From positions 1 through 55,364 of the forward strand of contig MKGP02000059.1 in the NCBI GenBank assembly GCA_001913845.2: DNA of 55,364 nucleotides, given 5' to 3'. The stretch is from Limnothrix sp. CACIAM 69d (GTDB lineage: Bacteria > Cyanobacteriota > Cyanobacteriia > CACIAM-69d). A program made the translations under genes and the position numbers. Below the pieces are notes generated by a model. It saw nothing but the letters and a program-made list of their open reading frames with translations, had not been told where the DNA came from and made no database searches. Shown here one piece after another: positions 1 through 7,267 of the stretch. Within the stretch, counting starts at the first letter, position 1, and the number at the start of each line of letters is the position of its first letter.

Positions 1-66
1 ACGACCTTTGACTAAACCACTCTTAATGATGTTTTGAGAATCACAATGGGGACAGTGCATTGTCAT
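1..66 (-). CDS. Partial IS1-like transposase, N-terminus (runs off left edge)
   Basis: Reading the minus strand from the ATG at 64-66 (or the second ATG at 58-60) gives MTMHCPHCDSQNIIKSGLVK followed by GR, which leaves the window. The CxxC pair near the N-terminus is a half zinc ribbon, as in the InsA-type first protein of IS1-family elements. Only about 22 residues are present, so the family is assigned from memory of that N-terminal pattern. The terminal inverted repeat of the element should lie just right of the start codon, within roughly 67-130, but I could not define it. Confidence 0.6.
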   Translation of the reverse strand, partial: MTMHCPHCDSQNIIKSGLVKGR

Positions 67-279
67 GGCCAAGCTGAACAGCGACTCACCCCATTCTGCC
101 ATAACGTTATCTACTTGAAGCTCTCAATCTCTTATCTATCTGCTTCATCAGTCTATTATTTTGCGCTATTTACGTATGACCCATCAACCAACGTAGAAAT
201 ACAGTAACCCCGTCACTCAGCAAATTCGCTCGCCCTTTGGGAGAGGACAGTCATCGATTTGAGGATGAATGCCACCTGG

Positions 280-316
280 GCTAGGGGGTGATGAGCATTT
301 CCTGCCACCCCCTAGC
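280..316. terminator. Hairpin, 11-bp perfect stem
   Basis: GCTAGGGGGTG (280-290) pairs with CACCCCCTAGC (306-316) across a 15-nt loop. No T-run follows on either strand. It may be a factor-independent terminator remnant or a small dispersed repeat left beside the IS fragment. Confidence 0.4.
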
Positions 317-387
317 TGGATCTTGGCTGACATCTTGATTCAGATCTGGGCTGCGGCCAGCCCTCCGCAACCCTCGCCACGACTCAA

Positions 388-401
388 GTAACAATTAATA
401 C
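388..401. promoter_or_regulatory. Possible NtcA-type site (GTA-N8-TAC)
   Basis: GTAACAATTAATAC matches the palindromic NtcA consensus and lies about 92 bp before the Crp/Fnr-family start codon. A TAN3T-like -10 (TAGTAT, 441-446) lies downstream, but the spacing is longer than the usual 22-23 nt of NtcA-activated promoters. Such matches occur by chance several times in a window this size, so this is weak. Confidence 0.25.
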
Positions 402-492
402 AAACAAATCACTGGAATTGGGATTCCACCCAGAAACCGGTAGTATTCCGTAGCATTCAGTCGCCACCAAACTCGGCACAATCGAGTATTCT

Positions 493-1224
493 GTGAATGA
501 CTCTCGCGATCACCCCATGGAAGACCGTCCCACCTCCCGTGACACCCATGCGGACATTGAGCGGCTCATTGAATCGGCTCCGTTTTTCCGGGCGCTGCCG
601 CGTGATGCCGTCGAGTTAGCTACTGCCCACGTTGTCACCCGCACCCACCCATCGAACCAAGTCATTTTGCTGGAAAATGACTGGGGCGGTTCGGTGTATT
701 TCATCTTGGAAGGTTGGGTCAAAATCCGCACCTACAACCTGGAAGGCAAGGAAGTAACCCTGAACATTCTGGGTCGCGGTGAAATTTTTGGCGAAATGGC
801 GGCCCTCGATGAAGTGCCCCGATCGACCGATGCCATTACCTTGGCCCCCACCACCATTGGCAGCATTCCCGCCCAAGACTTCATCACCCTGGTGGAAACG
901 GAACCCCAGGCGGGCATCAAGTTGGCCCAACTGATGGGGCGGCGGTTGCGCCAGGTGAACCGGCGGTTGCGATTGCGGGAATCCGACAGCGTATCGCGGG
1001 TGGCCGATATTTTGATGTTTTTGGCGGAGGGCCAGGGCCGCAGCAGCGATCGGGGCGTGGAGATCCCCAACTTGCCCCATCGCGAACTGAGCAGCCTCAG
1101 TGGCCTGGCCCGCGAAACCGTGACCCGGGTGCTGACCAAGCTGGAAAAAAAGAGCCTGATTGAACGGGATGGAGATGTGCTGCGAATCCCCAGTTTGAAC
1201 GCTTTGGAGCGCACCATTTGCTAG
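493..1224 (+). CDS. Crp/Fnr-family transcriptional regulator
   Basis: The 243-residue protein has a cyclic-nucleotide-binding beta-roll (about residues 25-140), a dimerisation helix and a C-terminal winged helix (about 165-235). A phosphate-binding-cassette-like segment is visible: F-G-E at 99-101 and R-S-T at 110-112. This fits true cNMP binding as in cyanobacterial cAMP receptor proteins, rather than the NtcA effector pocket. The recognition helix lies around ELSSLSGLARETVTRVL (about 198-214). The sequence is clearly not NtcA. An in-frame ATG at codon 9 is an alternative start. The stop is followed after 71 bp by the likely start of the MidA-type gene on the same strand, so the two may be co-transcribed. 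The effector and targets are not shown by the sequence. Confidence 0.9.
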   Translation: MNDSRDHPMEDRPTSRDTHADIERLIESAPFFRALPRDAVELATAHVVTRTHPSNQVILLENDWGGSVYFILEGWVKIRTYNLEGKEVTLNILGRGEIFGEMAALDEVPRSTDAITLAPTTIGSIPAQDFITLVETEPQAGIKLAQLMGRRLRQVNRRLRLRESDSVSRVADILMFLAEGQGRSSDRGVEIPNLPHRELSSLSGLARETVTRVLTKLEKKSLIERDGDVLRIPSLNALERTIC

Positions 1225-1295
1225 GTTGGTCGCGCCACGGGGCCCCAGGCTCAGCCGAAACCGCGGCCGGGGATCCGCCCCCGATCGCCCCGGCC

Positions 1296-2483
1296 ATGGC
1301 CCAGGCCTTGCATGATCGCCTGGCCGCCGCCGGGGGACGAATCACCTTTGCCGACTACATGGCCCTGGTGCTGTATGACCCCCAGGTGGGCTACTACGCG
1401 CGATCGGGCGATCGCGTTGGCATTGGCCCCCAGGGTGATTTTGTCACCTCGCCCCACCTCTGCCCTGACTTTGCGGAACTGTTGGCGGATCAGGTGGCCG
1501 AATGTTGGGTGCGGCTGGGTTGCCCGCCTGCCTTTGACCTGGTGGAAATGGGAGCCGGCCAAGGGGTGATGGCGGCGGATTTGCTCGCCCATTTGCAAAC
1601 GGCCCATCCAGACTGTTGGGCCGCCACCACCTATCGAATTGTGGAAATTTCGCCAGCCCTCAGGGCCGTGCAGCGATCGCGCTTGGCGGCCTGTCCAGCG
1701 GCGGGCGATCGGGTCGTTTGGGTCACCTGGGAGGCGATCGCCCCCAACTCGATCACCGGTTGCTTTTTGTCCAATGAATTGGTGGATGCTTTTCCCGTTC
1801 ATCGGGTGATCTGGCAAGGGGGGCAGCTCCAAGAATGTTACGTCACCGCCTCGGAAGGACACTTGAGCGATCGCGTGGGGCCCCTGTCCACGGAGCGGCT
1901 AGCCACCTATTTCCAGACCCTCAACATTGACTTTGCCCGAGGTGCTTATCCCGAGGGCTATTGCACCGAGGTGAACTTGGCCGCATTGGACTGGTTGGCA
2001 ACCTTGGCCGATCGACTGCGATCGGGCTACCTGCTCACCATTGACTACGGCTACGAGGCCCAGCGGTTTTACCACCCCAGCCGATCGGGCGGCACGCTCC
2101 AGTGCTACACCCGCCACGCCCACCACAACGATCCCTACTGGTTGCCGGGCCAGCAGGATTTGACGGCCCATGTGGACTTCAGCGCCCTGCAACATTGGGG
2201 CGAACAGCAGGGCCTGCAAACCCTAGGATTCACGCGCCAAAGTTTGTTTTTAATGGCCCTTGGCTTGGGCGATCGACTGATGGCCCTCAGCCAGGGCGGG
2301 GCGATCGTCCAATCGATCGATTTTCAGCAAATTTTGCACCGTCGGGATGTGTTGCACCGCCTCATCGATCCCACGGGTCTCGGCAACTTTGGGGTTCTGA
2401 TTCAGGCCAAGAACCTACCATCGGGGGCGATCGATCCTCCCCTCAAGGGCCTGCAAGAACCGATGGGTCTGGGCTTTGTGTAG
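1296..2483 (+). CDS. MidA/NDUFAF7-type SAM-dependent methyltransferase
   Basis: Class I methyltransferase of the MidA (DUF185) family. The mitochondrial members dimethylate an arginine of a complex I subunit during assembly. A SAM-binding glycine motif, VEMGAGQG, lies near residues 83-90, and the family hallmark SNELVDAFPVHRV lies near 158-170. A later segment, TIDYGYEAQRFYHP, is also typical. The frame can be extended to a TTG at 1218, overlapping the Crp/Fnr stop, but the extra 26 residues are low-complexity Gly/Ala/Pro. The ATG at 1296 gives a normal 395-residue family protein. In cyanobacteria the target is presumably an NDH-1 subunit, by homology only. Confidence 0.9.
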   Translation: MAQALHDRLAAAGGRITFADYMALVLYDPQVGYYARSGDRVGIGPQGDFVTSPHLCPDFAELLADQVAECWVRLGCPPAFDLVEMGAGQGVMAADLLAHLQTAHPDCWAATTYRIVEISPALRAVQRSRLAACPAAGDRVVWVTWEAIAPNSITGCFLSNELVDAFPVHRVIWQGGQLQECYVTASEGHLSDRVGPLSTERLATYFQTLNIDFARGAYPEGYCTEVNLAALDWLATLADRLRSGYLLTIDYGYEAQRFYHPSRSGGTLQCYTRHAHHNDPYWLPGQQDLTAHVDFSALQHWGEQQGLQTLGFTRQSLFLMALGLGDRLMALSQGGAIVQSIDFQQILHRRDVLHRLIDPTGLGNFGVLIQAKNLPSGAIDPPLKGLQEPMGLGFV

Positions 2484-2634
2484 GGGGAATCTCCGGCCCG
2501 ATCGCCCGGTTCCAGCACCGCTTGTCCAGTGGCCGACTACAATCAAGAATGCCGTCCTTTTGGGGCGGGGTTATCAGATCCCGTAATTTTCTAACGAAAA
2601 ACGGATTCAATCTTTATCCCTTTGAACAGCAACC

Positions 2635-2886
2635 ATGGTCACGCCCGATCGCATCACAACTGCCATCAAGGCCAACCTGCCCGACGCAGAAATTCAGCTT
2701 GCGGGTGACGGCGACCACTACGAGGCGATCGTTGTCTCTGCGGCCTTCGCGGGCAAAAGCCGTGTCCAGCAACACCAACTGGTCTATGGCGCACTGAATG
2801 AAGATCTCCGCAGCGGGGCGCTTCATGCCCTTGCCCTCAAGACCTTTACCCCCGAAAGCTGGGCCGCACAACAAGCCACCGCTTAG
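2635..2886 (+). CDS. BolA family protein
   Basis: The 83-residue protein has the BolA fold pattern: an N-terminal helix ([14 protein letters not shown]), a beta strand with [11 protein letters not shown], and the characteristic segment [12 protein letters not shown], in which a conserved His lies (about residues 45-50). BolA proteins form [2Fe-2S]-bridged heterodimers with CGFS monothiol glutaredoxins and act in iron sensing and Fe-S trafficking. A CGFS glutaredoxin lies 418 bp downstream on the same strand, separated by a repeat element. That supports the same role here. Confidence 0.93.
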   Translation: MVTPDRITTAIKANLPDAEIQLAGDGDHYEAIVVSAAFAGKSRVQQHQLVYGALNEDLRSGALHALALKTFTPESWAAQQATA

Positions 2887-2914
2887 GGGCCTCAACCGGG
2901 GCAAAACATCAGCA

Positions 2915-2954
2915 GTTCCTGAGAATGAGGAACCTCTAGAAACTTTTGGTTTCT
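2915..2954 (+). terminator. Tandem small hairpins after bolA
   Basis: GTTCCT (2915-2920) pairs with AGGAAC (2928-2933), and directly after it AGAAAC (2938-2943) pairs with GTTTCT (2949-2954) around a TTTTG loop. The pair begins 29 bp after the bolA stop. It could terminate or attenuate read-through towards the glutaredoxin gene. There is no long T-run. Confidence 0.4.
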
Positions 2955-3031
2955 GGAAAATGGCCCAGTGAAGATGCTGAAAGCGTCAAAAACAGGCAAA
3001 AATTAGCCAAAATTGGCCAGGATGAATCCTT

Positions 3032-3204
3032 AGACCTCTTGCCTCAATCAAGACCCTCACCCTAAATCCCTTTCCCAAGTCGGGAGAGGGACTTGACAAC
3101 CAACAACGAAGTCGCCGTTATTTCCGATTTCTGGCTTCCCTTCGCCCTCCTTGGGAGAAGGGGTTGGGGGATGAGGGCTGTTCGCTGATTCGCGCAAGAG
3201 GTCT
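3032..3204. mobile_element. MITE-like element, 11-bp terminal inverted repeats
   Basis: AGACCTCTTGC (3032-3042) is repeated inverted as GCAAGAGGTCT (3194-3204). Inside are nested imperfect arms, ACCCTCACCC on the left and GGGATGAGGG on the right. No ORF for a transposase is present, so this would be a non-autonomous element. A second isolated copy of the end (GCAAGAGGTCTAATG, near 48248) suggests a dispersed family. Confidence 0.6.
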
Positions 3205-3304
3205 CTTGGCTGTTTCATTCCAACCAAGGCAAGGAGCCGCAGTTCCTTGTTTTGTTCTAACTTTGTCCTAACCACGTCCACTATTACGATCGCGGATAGC
3301 CACC

Positions 3305-3628
3305 ATGACCCCTGAAACGAAACAACGCATCGAAAGCTTGGTGCAGAACAACAAAGTGATGCTGTTTATGAAGGGCACAAAATTGATGCCCATGTGCGGC
3401 TTTTCAAACACTGTGGTGCAAGTTCTGAATGCGGTGGGTGTGCCCTTCGAGTCTATGAATGTTCTGGATGAGCCAGAAATTCGGGAAGGCATCAAGGAGT
3501 TTTCCAACTGGCAGACTATTCCGCAACTTTACATTGATGGCAAATTTATCGGCGGTGCTGATATCACCGTTGAGATGTACCAAAGCGGTGAGCTACAACA
3601 ACTGTTGGAAGTCGCGATTGCTTCTTAG
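3305..3628 (+). CDS. grxD: Grx4-family monothiol glutaredoxin
   Basis: The 107-residue glutaredoxin has the monothiol CGFS active site at residues 31-34, preceded by the family segment VMLFMKGTK. The GSH-binding W-x-T-I-P-Q motif (NWQTIPQLYIDGKFIGG, residues about 67-84) follows. Single-domain CGFS glutaredoxins bind a labile [2Fe-2S] cluster with glutathione. They deliver it or sense iron, together with BolA, whose gene lies upstream. The length is normal for the family and the start is an ATG. Confidence 0.96.
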   Translation: MTPETKQRIESLVQNNKVMLFMKGTKLMPMCGFSNTVVQVLNAVGVPFESMNVLDEPEIREGIKEFSNWQTIPQLYIDGKFIGGADITVEMYQSGELQQLLEVAIAS

Positions 3629-3679
3629 ATGAAGCCTAAAAAGCATCTTGAAGCCATTGCCTTCTGATCATTTTGGGGG

Positions 3680-3699
3680 CAAGGGGCTTAAGCCCCTTG
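3680..3699. repeat. CAAGGGGCTTAAGCCCCTTG palindrome, copy 1
   Basis: Perfect 20-bp palindrome, the leftmost of about ten copies or near copies in the window. Its right half is the founder of the tandem array that follows. Confidence 0.9.
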
Positions 3700-3897
3700 T
3701 CTTCGTTATAAGCCCCTTGTTTTCGTTATAAGCCCCTTGTCTTCGTTATACAGCCTTTATCTAAAATTCTAGGCACATCATGAAGAGGGACACCTAAAGA
3801 CTGTAACTGGTTTACCAAGTGCGATAACTGTACCTAGTAAGCAAGGTAAAGGCTGTAAGCCCCTCGTTTTCGTTATAAGCCCCTTGTCTTCGTTAAT
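3691..3897 (+). repeat. Five 20-bp tandem units, interrupted
   Basis: Units of the form AGCCCCTTGTCTTCGTTATA lie at 3691-3710, 3711-3730 and 3731-3750, and resume at 3858-3877 and 3878-3897 with one to three changes. There are no unique spacers, so it is a simple tandem array and not a CRISPR. Confidence 0.85.
3751..3855. mobile_element. 105-bp TIR element flanked by TA, inserted in the tandem array
   Basis: The ends CAGCCTTTA (3751-3759) and TAAAGGCTG (3847-3855) are inverted repeats. The similarity extends imperfectly to 27 bp (19 matches), including CTAGG/CCTAG. TA precedes (3749-3750) and follows (3856-3857) the element, as expected of an IS630/Tc1-mariner-type non-autonomous insertion. 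Removing the element together with one TA restores a regular 20-bp array. Confidence 0.7.
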
Positions 3898-3933
3898 TGA
3901 TTAGGCAACTTACCCATTCCCATTCCTAACTCC

Positions 3934-4497
3934 ATGACCCTCCACCCCCTGATGTTTGCCATTTTTGGCCTGTCGTTGGATACGATTTTCTCTACCCAAG
4001 GCATCATGGTGCTGCTGTTGATGGCCTATGGGGGAGCCATGTGGATGTTTCTGTCCAGCGCGCCCAAGGTTTACACCATCATGGTGTCGGATTTGGAAAT
4101 TGCTCGACAGTTTTATGAGGGAGATTTGGAATTGGCGATGGCGGATGTGCCCTTGCAGTATTACTACAACTACGAACAAACCCTTGGGGCCACCACGATC
4201 GACCCGCTTTATATGGCCCCTAGCACCTTTGCACGCGTTGCCAATCCGGCTCCTGTGCCTGATGGTTTGTGGTACCAACTCAAGAAGAATGTGCAGCTCC
4301 ATGTGATTGCTGGAGCCAGTTTGGGCGATCGCAACCATCAGCGCCACGTTTGTTTCGATCGCGACTGTCTAGAACAAATTTTGCTGCGAGTTCAGGTGCG
4401 AGGAATTCGGCACAAAATTCGCCAGGAGTTACCGCTCAATTTCTTGGTCAAGGATTGGTCGGGTCGCACCTTGGAATTAACCGAAGCGAATCAGTAG
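3934..4497 (+). CDS. Glyoxalase (VOC)-fold protein with N-terminal membrane segment
   Basis: The 187-residue protein has a hydrophobic N-terminus (about residues 5-45, including IMVLLLMAYGGAMWMFL). A VOC-like module follows, beginning KVYTIMVSDLEIARQFYEGDL and ending with LNFLVKDWSGRTLELTE. The beta-alpha-beta pattern and the phrase SDLEIARQFYEGDL are typical of the glyoxalase/bleomycin-resistance/dioxygenase superfamily. I recall this as a conserved cyanobacterial family of unknown substrate. The metal ligands could not be assigned confidently. It stands alone on the plus strand, 30 bp from the convergent phosphoesterase gene. Confidence 0.7.
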   Translation: MTLHPLMFAIFGLSLDTIFSTQGIMVLLLMAYGGAMWMFLSSAPKVYTIMVSDLEIARQFYEGDLELAMADVPLQYYYNYEQTLGATTIDPLYMAPSTFARVANPAPVPDGLWYQLKKNVQLHVIAGASLGDRNHQRHVCFDRDCLEQILLRVQVRGIRHKIRQELPLNFLVKDWSGRTLELTEANQ

Positions 4498-4527
4498 CCA
4501 TCAAGGGCGATCGCTCGACCTTAAGGC

Positions 4528-5472
4528 TTAAGGAACCGGAACGAGCGGTGTTGATGGATGCTGAATCGAGGGGGGCTGCCCAAGCCAAGCCTCAGCAGCG
4601 TTGATCGCCCCGGTGCGATCGACCCAAACGGAAGCGGCCCGGGTCACCTGCCCGGCCAGCAATTCCACCCACACAAAATGGTGGAGCCGTCCCCGATCGT
4701 GTTCTCGAATTCGGGGAACCACCGCCGCGTTCACATACACCGTTCCCTGGGCATCACTGGCCGTGGCTTGTCGCAAGCGATCTCTGCGGTGGCGCAGGTG
4801 GTGGTGCATGTGGCCAAAGGTGACCAAGGCCACCTGTTGATGGCGTTGTTGGGCAATGCGGATCGCTTGGCGCAAGTCCGGATCGCCAAAATCGCCGCCA
4901 AGCGGTTGCCAATCGCGCCCGCAAATCGACTCCGGTTGATCCCCCAGCCCGTAGGGGCCGTTATGGCCCAGAAAAATGAGGGCGGGTTGAGTGGCGCGGG
5001 CCGCCGCTTGGGCAATTCGATCGGCCGAATCCATCATGCCCGTCACGGCAAAGCGATCGCGGTAAAACTCCCCATAGCTCCAGTTTGGGCCGCCCCAGCT
5101 AAAGGGTCGCCCCCCAATCACACTCAACCCCAACTCCGGCCAGTCCAGGCAACCGTAGCCCACATGGGCCACCCCCAACAGATCCAGTTGTTCTTGCACC
5201 CGATCTTCGCGGCTGCGATCGTAGGGACATTTTTTGCGGCCCCAAGGAGTCGCGCTATACCAGGAATCGTGGTTGCCCAAAATCACCGCTTTCGGCAAAG
5301 GCAACGCCGCGATCGCTCGGGTAATTTCCACCGCTTCGTTGCCAAAATCACCCACAAACAACGCCGCATCAACGCCTAGGCCTTGGAGAGCGTGGGCATC
5401 ATCAGCCGTCCACTGGTCATGGACATCGCCAATGATGGCGAGATGGATCGGGCGGGTGGCAGCGGCGGTCAT
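4528..5472 (-). CDS. Metallophosphoesterase (TIGR04168-like)
   Basis: The 314-residue calcineurin-like phosphoesterase has all the usual metal-binding blocks: GDVHDQW (Asp/His about residues 16-18), GDFGNE, GNHDSW, GHNGP and GHMHHH. The organisation resembles the cyanobacterial/plant family annotated TIGR04168. The physiological substrate is unknown to me. The C-terminus (about residues 275-314) is a variable tail rich in Pro and Ser. The gene is convergent with the VOC gene. A CCTTAAGGCTTAAGG palindrome (4519-4533) overlaps its end. Confidence 0.85.
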   Translation of the reverse strand: MTAAATRPIHLAIIGDVHDQWTADDAHALQGLGVDAALFVGDFGNEAVEITRAIAALPLPKAVILGNHDSWYSATPWGRKKCPYDRSREDRVQEQLDLLGVAHVGYGCLDWPELGLSVIGGRPFSWGGPNWSYGEFYRDRFAVTGMMDSADRIAQAAARATQPALIFLGHNGPYGLGDQPESICGRDWQPLGGDFGDPDLRQAIRIAQQRHQQVALVTFGHMHHHLRHRRDRLRQATASDAQGTVYVNAAVVPRIREHDRGRLHHFVWVELLAGQVTRAASVWVDRTGAINAAEAWLGQPPSIQHPSTPLVPVP

Positions 5473-5576
5473 GGCGATTTTAGAGATGCTATTTAGTTAA
5501 AACGTCAAGGAAGTGAAAGCGTTGAAGCAGTGAAAGTGTTAAAGATTCTATTTAGAAATACCCTTGCAAATGACCT

Positions 5577-6398
5577 TCAGAAATCCGAAAGACGGTCTAA
5601 TAGGGCAGCGATCGGGGCGCGATCAAACGCTTGTGGTTTTGCTGCCAAATAGGCTTGCAAATCAGCTCGGGCTTCGGTAAATCGCTCCAATTGGTAATAC
5701 AGCAGTCCCCGATCGCGCCGCTCCTGGATCGCGTCGGGAAAGATCAACAGAATTTGCTCAATCACTCGGGCCGCACGGATCGGATCCTGTTGGCTGATGT
5801 AGATTGCCTTGAGGTTGGTCAGCATTCTCACCAGGAAACGATGCGGATCCACCGGTTCCAGAAATTGCGGTTTGAGGGCGACCGGTTGCCCATAAATGCT
5901 ACTGAGGCGATCGGCACAATCCTGCGGAAACAGAATTTCGCCCTGGGCAAAGGCATCCACAAAAATTCCTGCTTCCTCAAAGTCTGGACGGATGATGAAG
6001 TGGCCCGGCATTCCAATGCCAACCATGGGGAAATTCAGCCGCTTCGCAACTTCTAAATAAACTAATGAAAGGGTGATGGGAATTCCCAAACGGCGATCTA
6101 ACACTTCATTGAAAAAGCTATTGCGTGGATCGTAATAATCCGCTTGATTGCCGCTGAATTCTAACTCTGTGAATAGGTATTGATTAATTGCTCGAATCAC
6201 CCGCATGGGAACCCGATCGCCCGCCAGTCGATCGCCCACCACTGCCGCCATTTGATCCAATTGGTTTAAATAGGATTCCACCGCCAGACCCGGATAGTCT
6301 TCTTGGGCAAGGTAAAGGGCTGCCCGGGCTAGGTCAATTTGCTCGATCGGCCGTCGAACCTCTTGCAAAAAAGCCTGTCGAGCTTGGGAAAATTCCAT
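5577..6398 (-). CDS. SirB1-type transglutaminase-like/TPR protein
   Basis: This 273-residue protein belongs to the SirB1 family. The N-terminal region resembles transglutaminase-like folds (LGIPITLSLVYLEVAKRLNFP...GMPGHFIIR), and the C-terminal part has TPR-like helices (AARVIEQILLIFP...RDRGLLYYQLERFTEARADLQAYL). Molecular function is not established. The ORF extends to a start at 6476, but those 26 residues would overlap the upstream gene. The ATG at 6396-6398 gives MEFSQARQAFLQEV, the usual family start. It lies 74 bp downstream of the pentapeptide gene on the same strand, so it is probably in the same transcript. Confidence 0.85.
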   Translation of the reverse strand: MEFSQARQAFLQEVRRPIEQIDLARAALYLAQEDYPGLAVESYLNQLDQMAAVVGDRLAGDRVPMRVIRAINQYLFTELEFSGNQADYYDPRNSFFNEVLDRRLGIPITLSLVYLEVAKRLNFPMVGIGMPGHFIIRPDFEEAGIFVDAFAQGEILFPQDCADRLSSIYGQPVALKPQFLEPVDPHRFLVRMLTNLKAIYISQQDPIRAARVIEQILLIFPDAIQERRDRGLLYYQLERFTEARADLQAYLAAKPQAFDRAPIAALLDRLSDF

Positions 6399-6472
6399 CG
6401 GGGCGATCGTCGCTAAAGGGCAGAATTGAGAACTTAAGGCCAGCAAAACCCAAAATAGGCAAAGCCCAGGAA

Positions 6473-7267
6473 TCAAAATAATAACGGAATTAGAAAAGAA
6501 CCAACACCGCGCACAAAGTTCAAGACCGAAATTCCCAGCCCGTTGCCTTCCGACTGCTCACGGTTGCCCTTTTTGACATAGCGCTCCAGTTCGTCGGAAA
6601 ACTTTTCCGCCAAAGCCTGCTGATCGGGATTGTTGGCCTGGGCAAAGAGCTGGGCCGCCACTCGCCCGTCCCCGATCGCCCCGGCATAGTCCGCCAAGTG
6701 CGATCGCGCCACGGCTCGGTTCAGGTAAGCCTCGGCAAATTGCGGATCCTGGGCGATCGCCTGGTTGTAATGATTAATCGCCCCGGCGAAATTGCGTCGA
6801 TCAGCCTCATACACGCCCCAGTTAAAACGCTCACGCGGTGTGGCCACCTCGATCGGCAACCCCACAGCCCCAATCACCAGGGCTTGGGTCATGGTGGCCC
6901 CGCTCAGATCGGCCCCAAAAAAAACCGCCTCCCGCAAATCCGTGCTCACCAAATTGGCATTGGTCAACTGGGCATTGATCAGCGTGGCTCCAAACAGGGT
7001 GGCACTCTGCAAATTTGCACCGCTCAAGTTGGCCTGGCTAAGGTTGGCACGGCTCAGATTTGCGCCCCGTAGGTCAGCCCCCATCAGATTTGCGCCGCTC
7101 AAGTTGGCATAAACCAGGCTGGCCCCCGTCAAATCGCATTGCACACATTGCCGCGTGAGCAAGAGCGTCTGCACATGTTCTGGATTGGCCCCATAACTCG
7201 CAGGACTGGCCAGCACCGTCAGTCCCAATGCCCAGCCCAGCCCAAGCAGTCCACGCCCAGCTTTCAT
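6473..7267 (-). CDS. Secreted pentapeptide-repeat/TPR protein
   Basis: The 264-residue protein has a signal peptide (residues 1 to about 26, ending ASPASYGA). A run of pentapeptide repeats A(N/D)LSG, A(N/D)LRG and similar follows (about 38-110), which would form a right-handed quadrilateral beta-helix. C-terminal TPR units follow (about 150-215, YNQAIAQDPQFAEAYLNRAVARSHLADYAGAI). Two Cys (CVQC) precede the repeats. The ATG at 7265-7267 has a good AAGGAG ribosome-binding site. The frame is open to 7372, but without a comparable signal. Likely periplasmic or thylakoid-lumenal; function unknown. Confidence 0.88.
   Translation of the reverse strand: MKAGRGLLGLGWALGLTVLASPASYGANPEHVQTLLLTRQCVQCDLTGASLVYANLSGANLMGADLRGANLSRANLSQANLSGANLQSATLFGATLINAQLTNANLVSTDLREAVFFGADLSGATMTQALVIGAVGLPIEVATPRERFNWGVYEADRRNFAGAINHYNQAIAQDPQFAEAYLNRAVARSHLADYAGAIGDGRVAAQLFAQANNPDQQALAEKFSDELERYVKKGNREQSEGNGLGISVLNFVRGVGSFLIPLLF

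Larger units (their letters stand above)
67..492. other. Gene-free stretch between IS fragment and Crp/Fnr gene
   Basis: No convincing ORF is present. The stretch holds the outer end of the IS1-like element, a strong hairpin at 280-316, a GTA-N8-TAC match at 388-401 and presumably the promoter of the downstream regulator. Confidence 0.6.
2887..3304. other. Gene-free gap between bolA and grxD
   Basis: Two small adjacent hairpins follow the bolA stop, then comes a 173-bp inverted-repeat element (3032-3204), then a leader of about 100 bp before the glutaredoxin. No credible ORF is present. The 74-codon minus-strand ORF is repeat sequence. Confidence 0.7.
3629..3933. repeat. Repeat-filled gap: palindrome, tandem array and inserted TIR element
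   Basis: No gene. The gap holds the 20-bp palindrome at 3680-3699, five 20-bp tandem units (3691-3750 and 3858-3897) and a 105-bp inverted-repeat element (3751-3855) that splits the array. Confidence 0.85.

Noticed and set aside
493..1224. Identification of the Crp/Fnr gene as ntcA
   Set aside because: The effector domain has a cNMP-type phosphate cassette, and the sequence differs from NtcA throughout.
1218..1295. N-terminal extension of the MidA-type gene overlapping the Crp/Fnr stop
   Set aside because: TTG start, low-complexity sequence and no family match; the ATG at 1296 fits the family.
2102..2797. 231-codon plus-strand ORF spanning the MidA end and bolA
   Set aside because: It is an alternate frame of two well-supported genes.
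3691..3897. Possible CRISPR array
   Set aside because: Units are contiguous 20-bp tandem repeats without unique spacers, and the interruption is a TIR element.
4519..4533. CCTTAAGGCTTAAGG palindrome as a further copy of the 20-bp family
   Set aside because: Shares only the CTTAAG core; too short and divergent to count.
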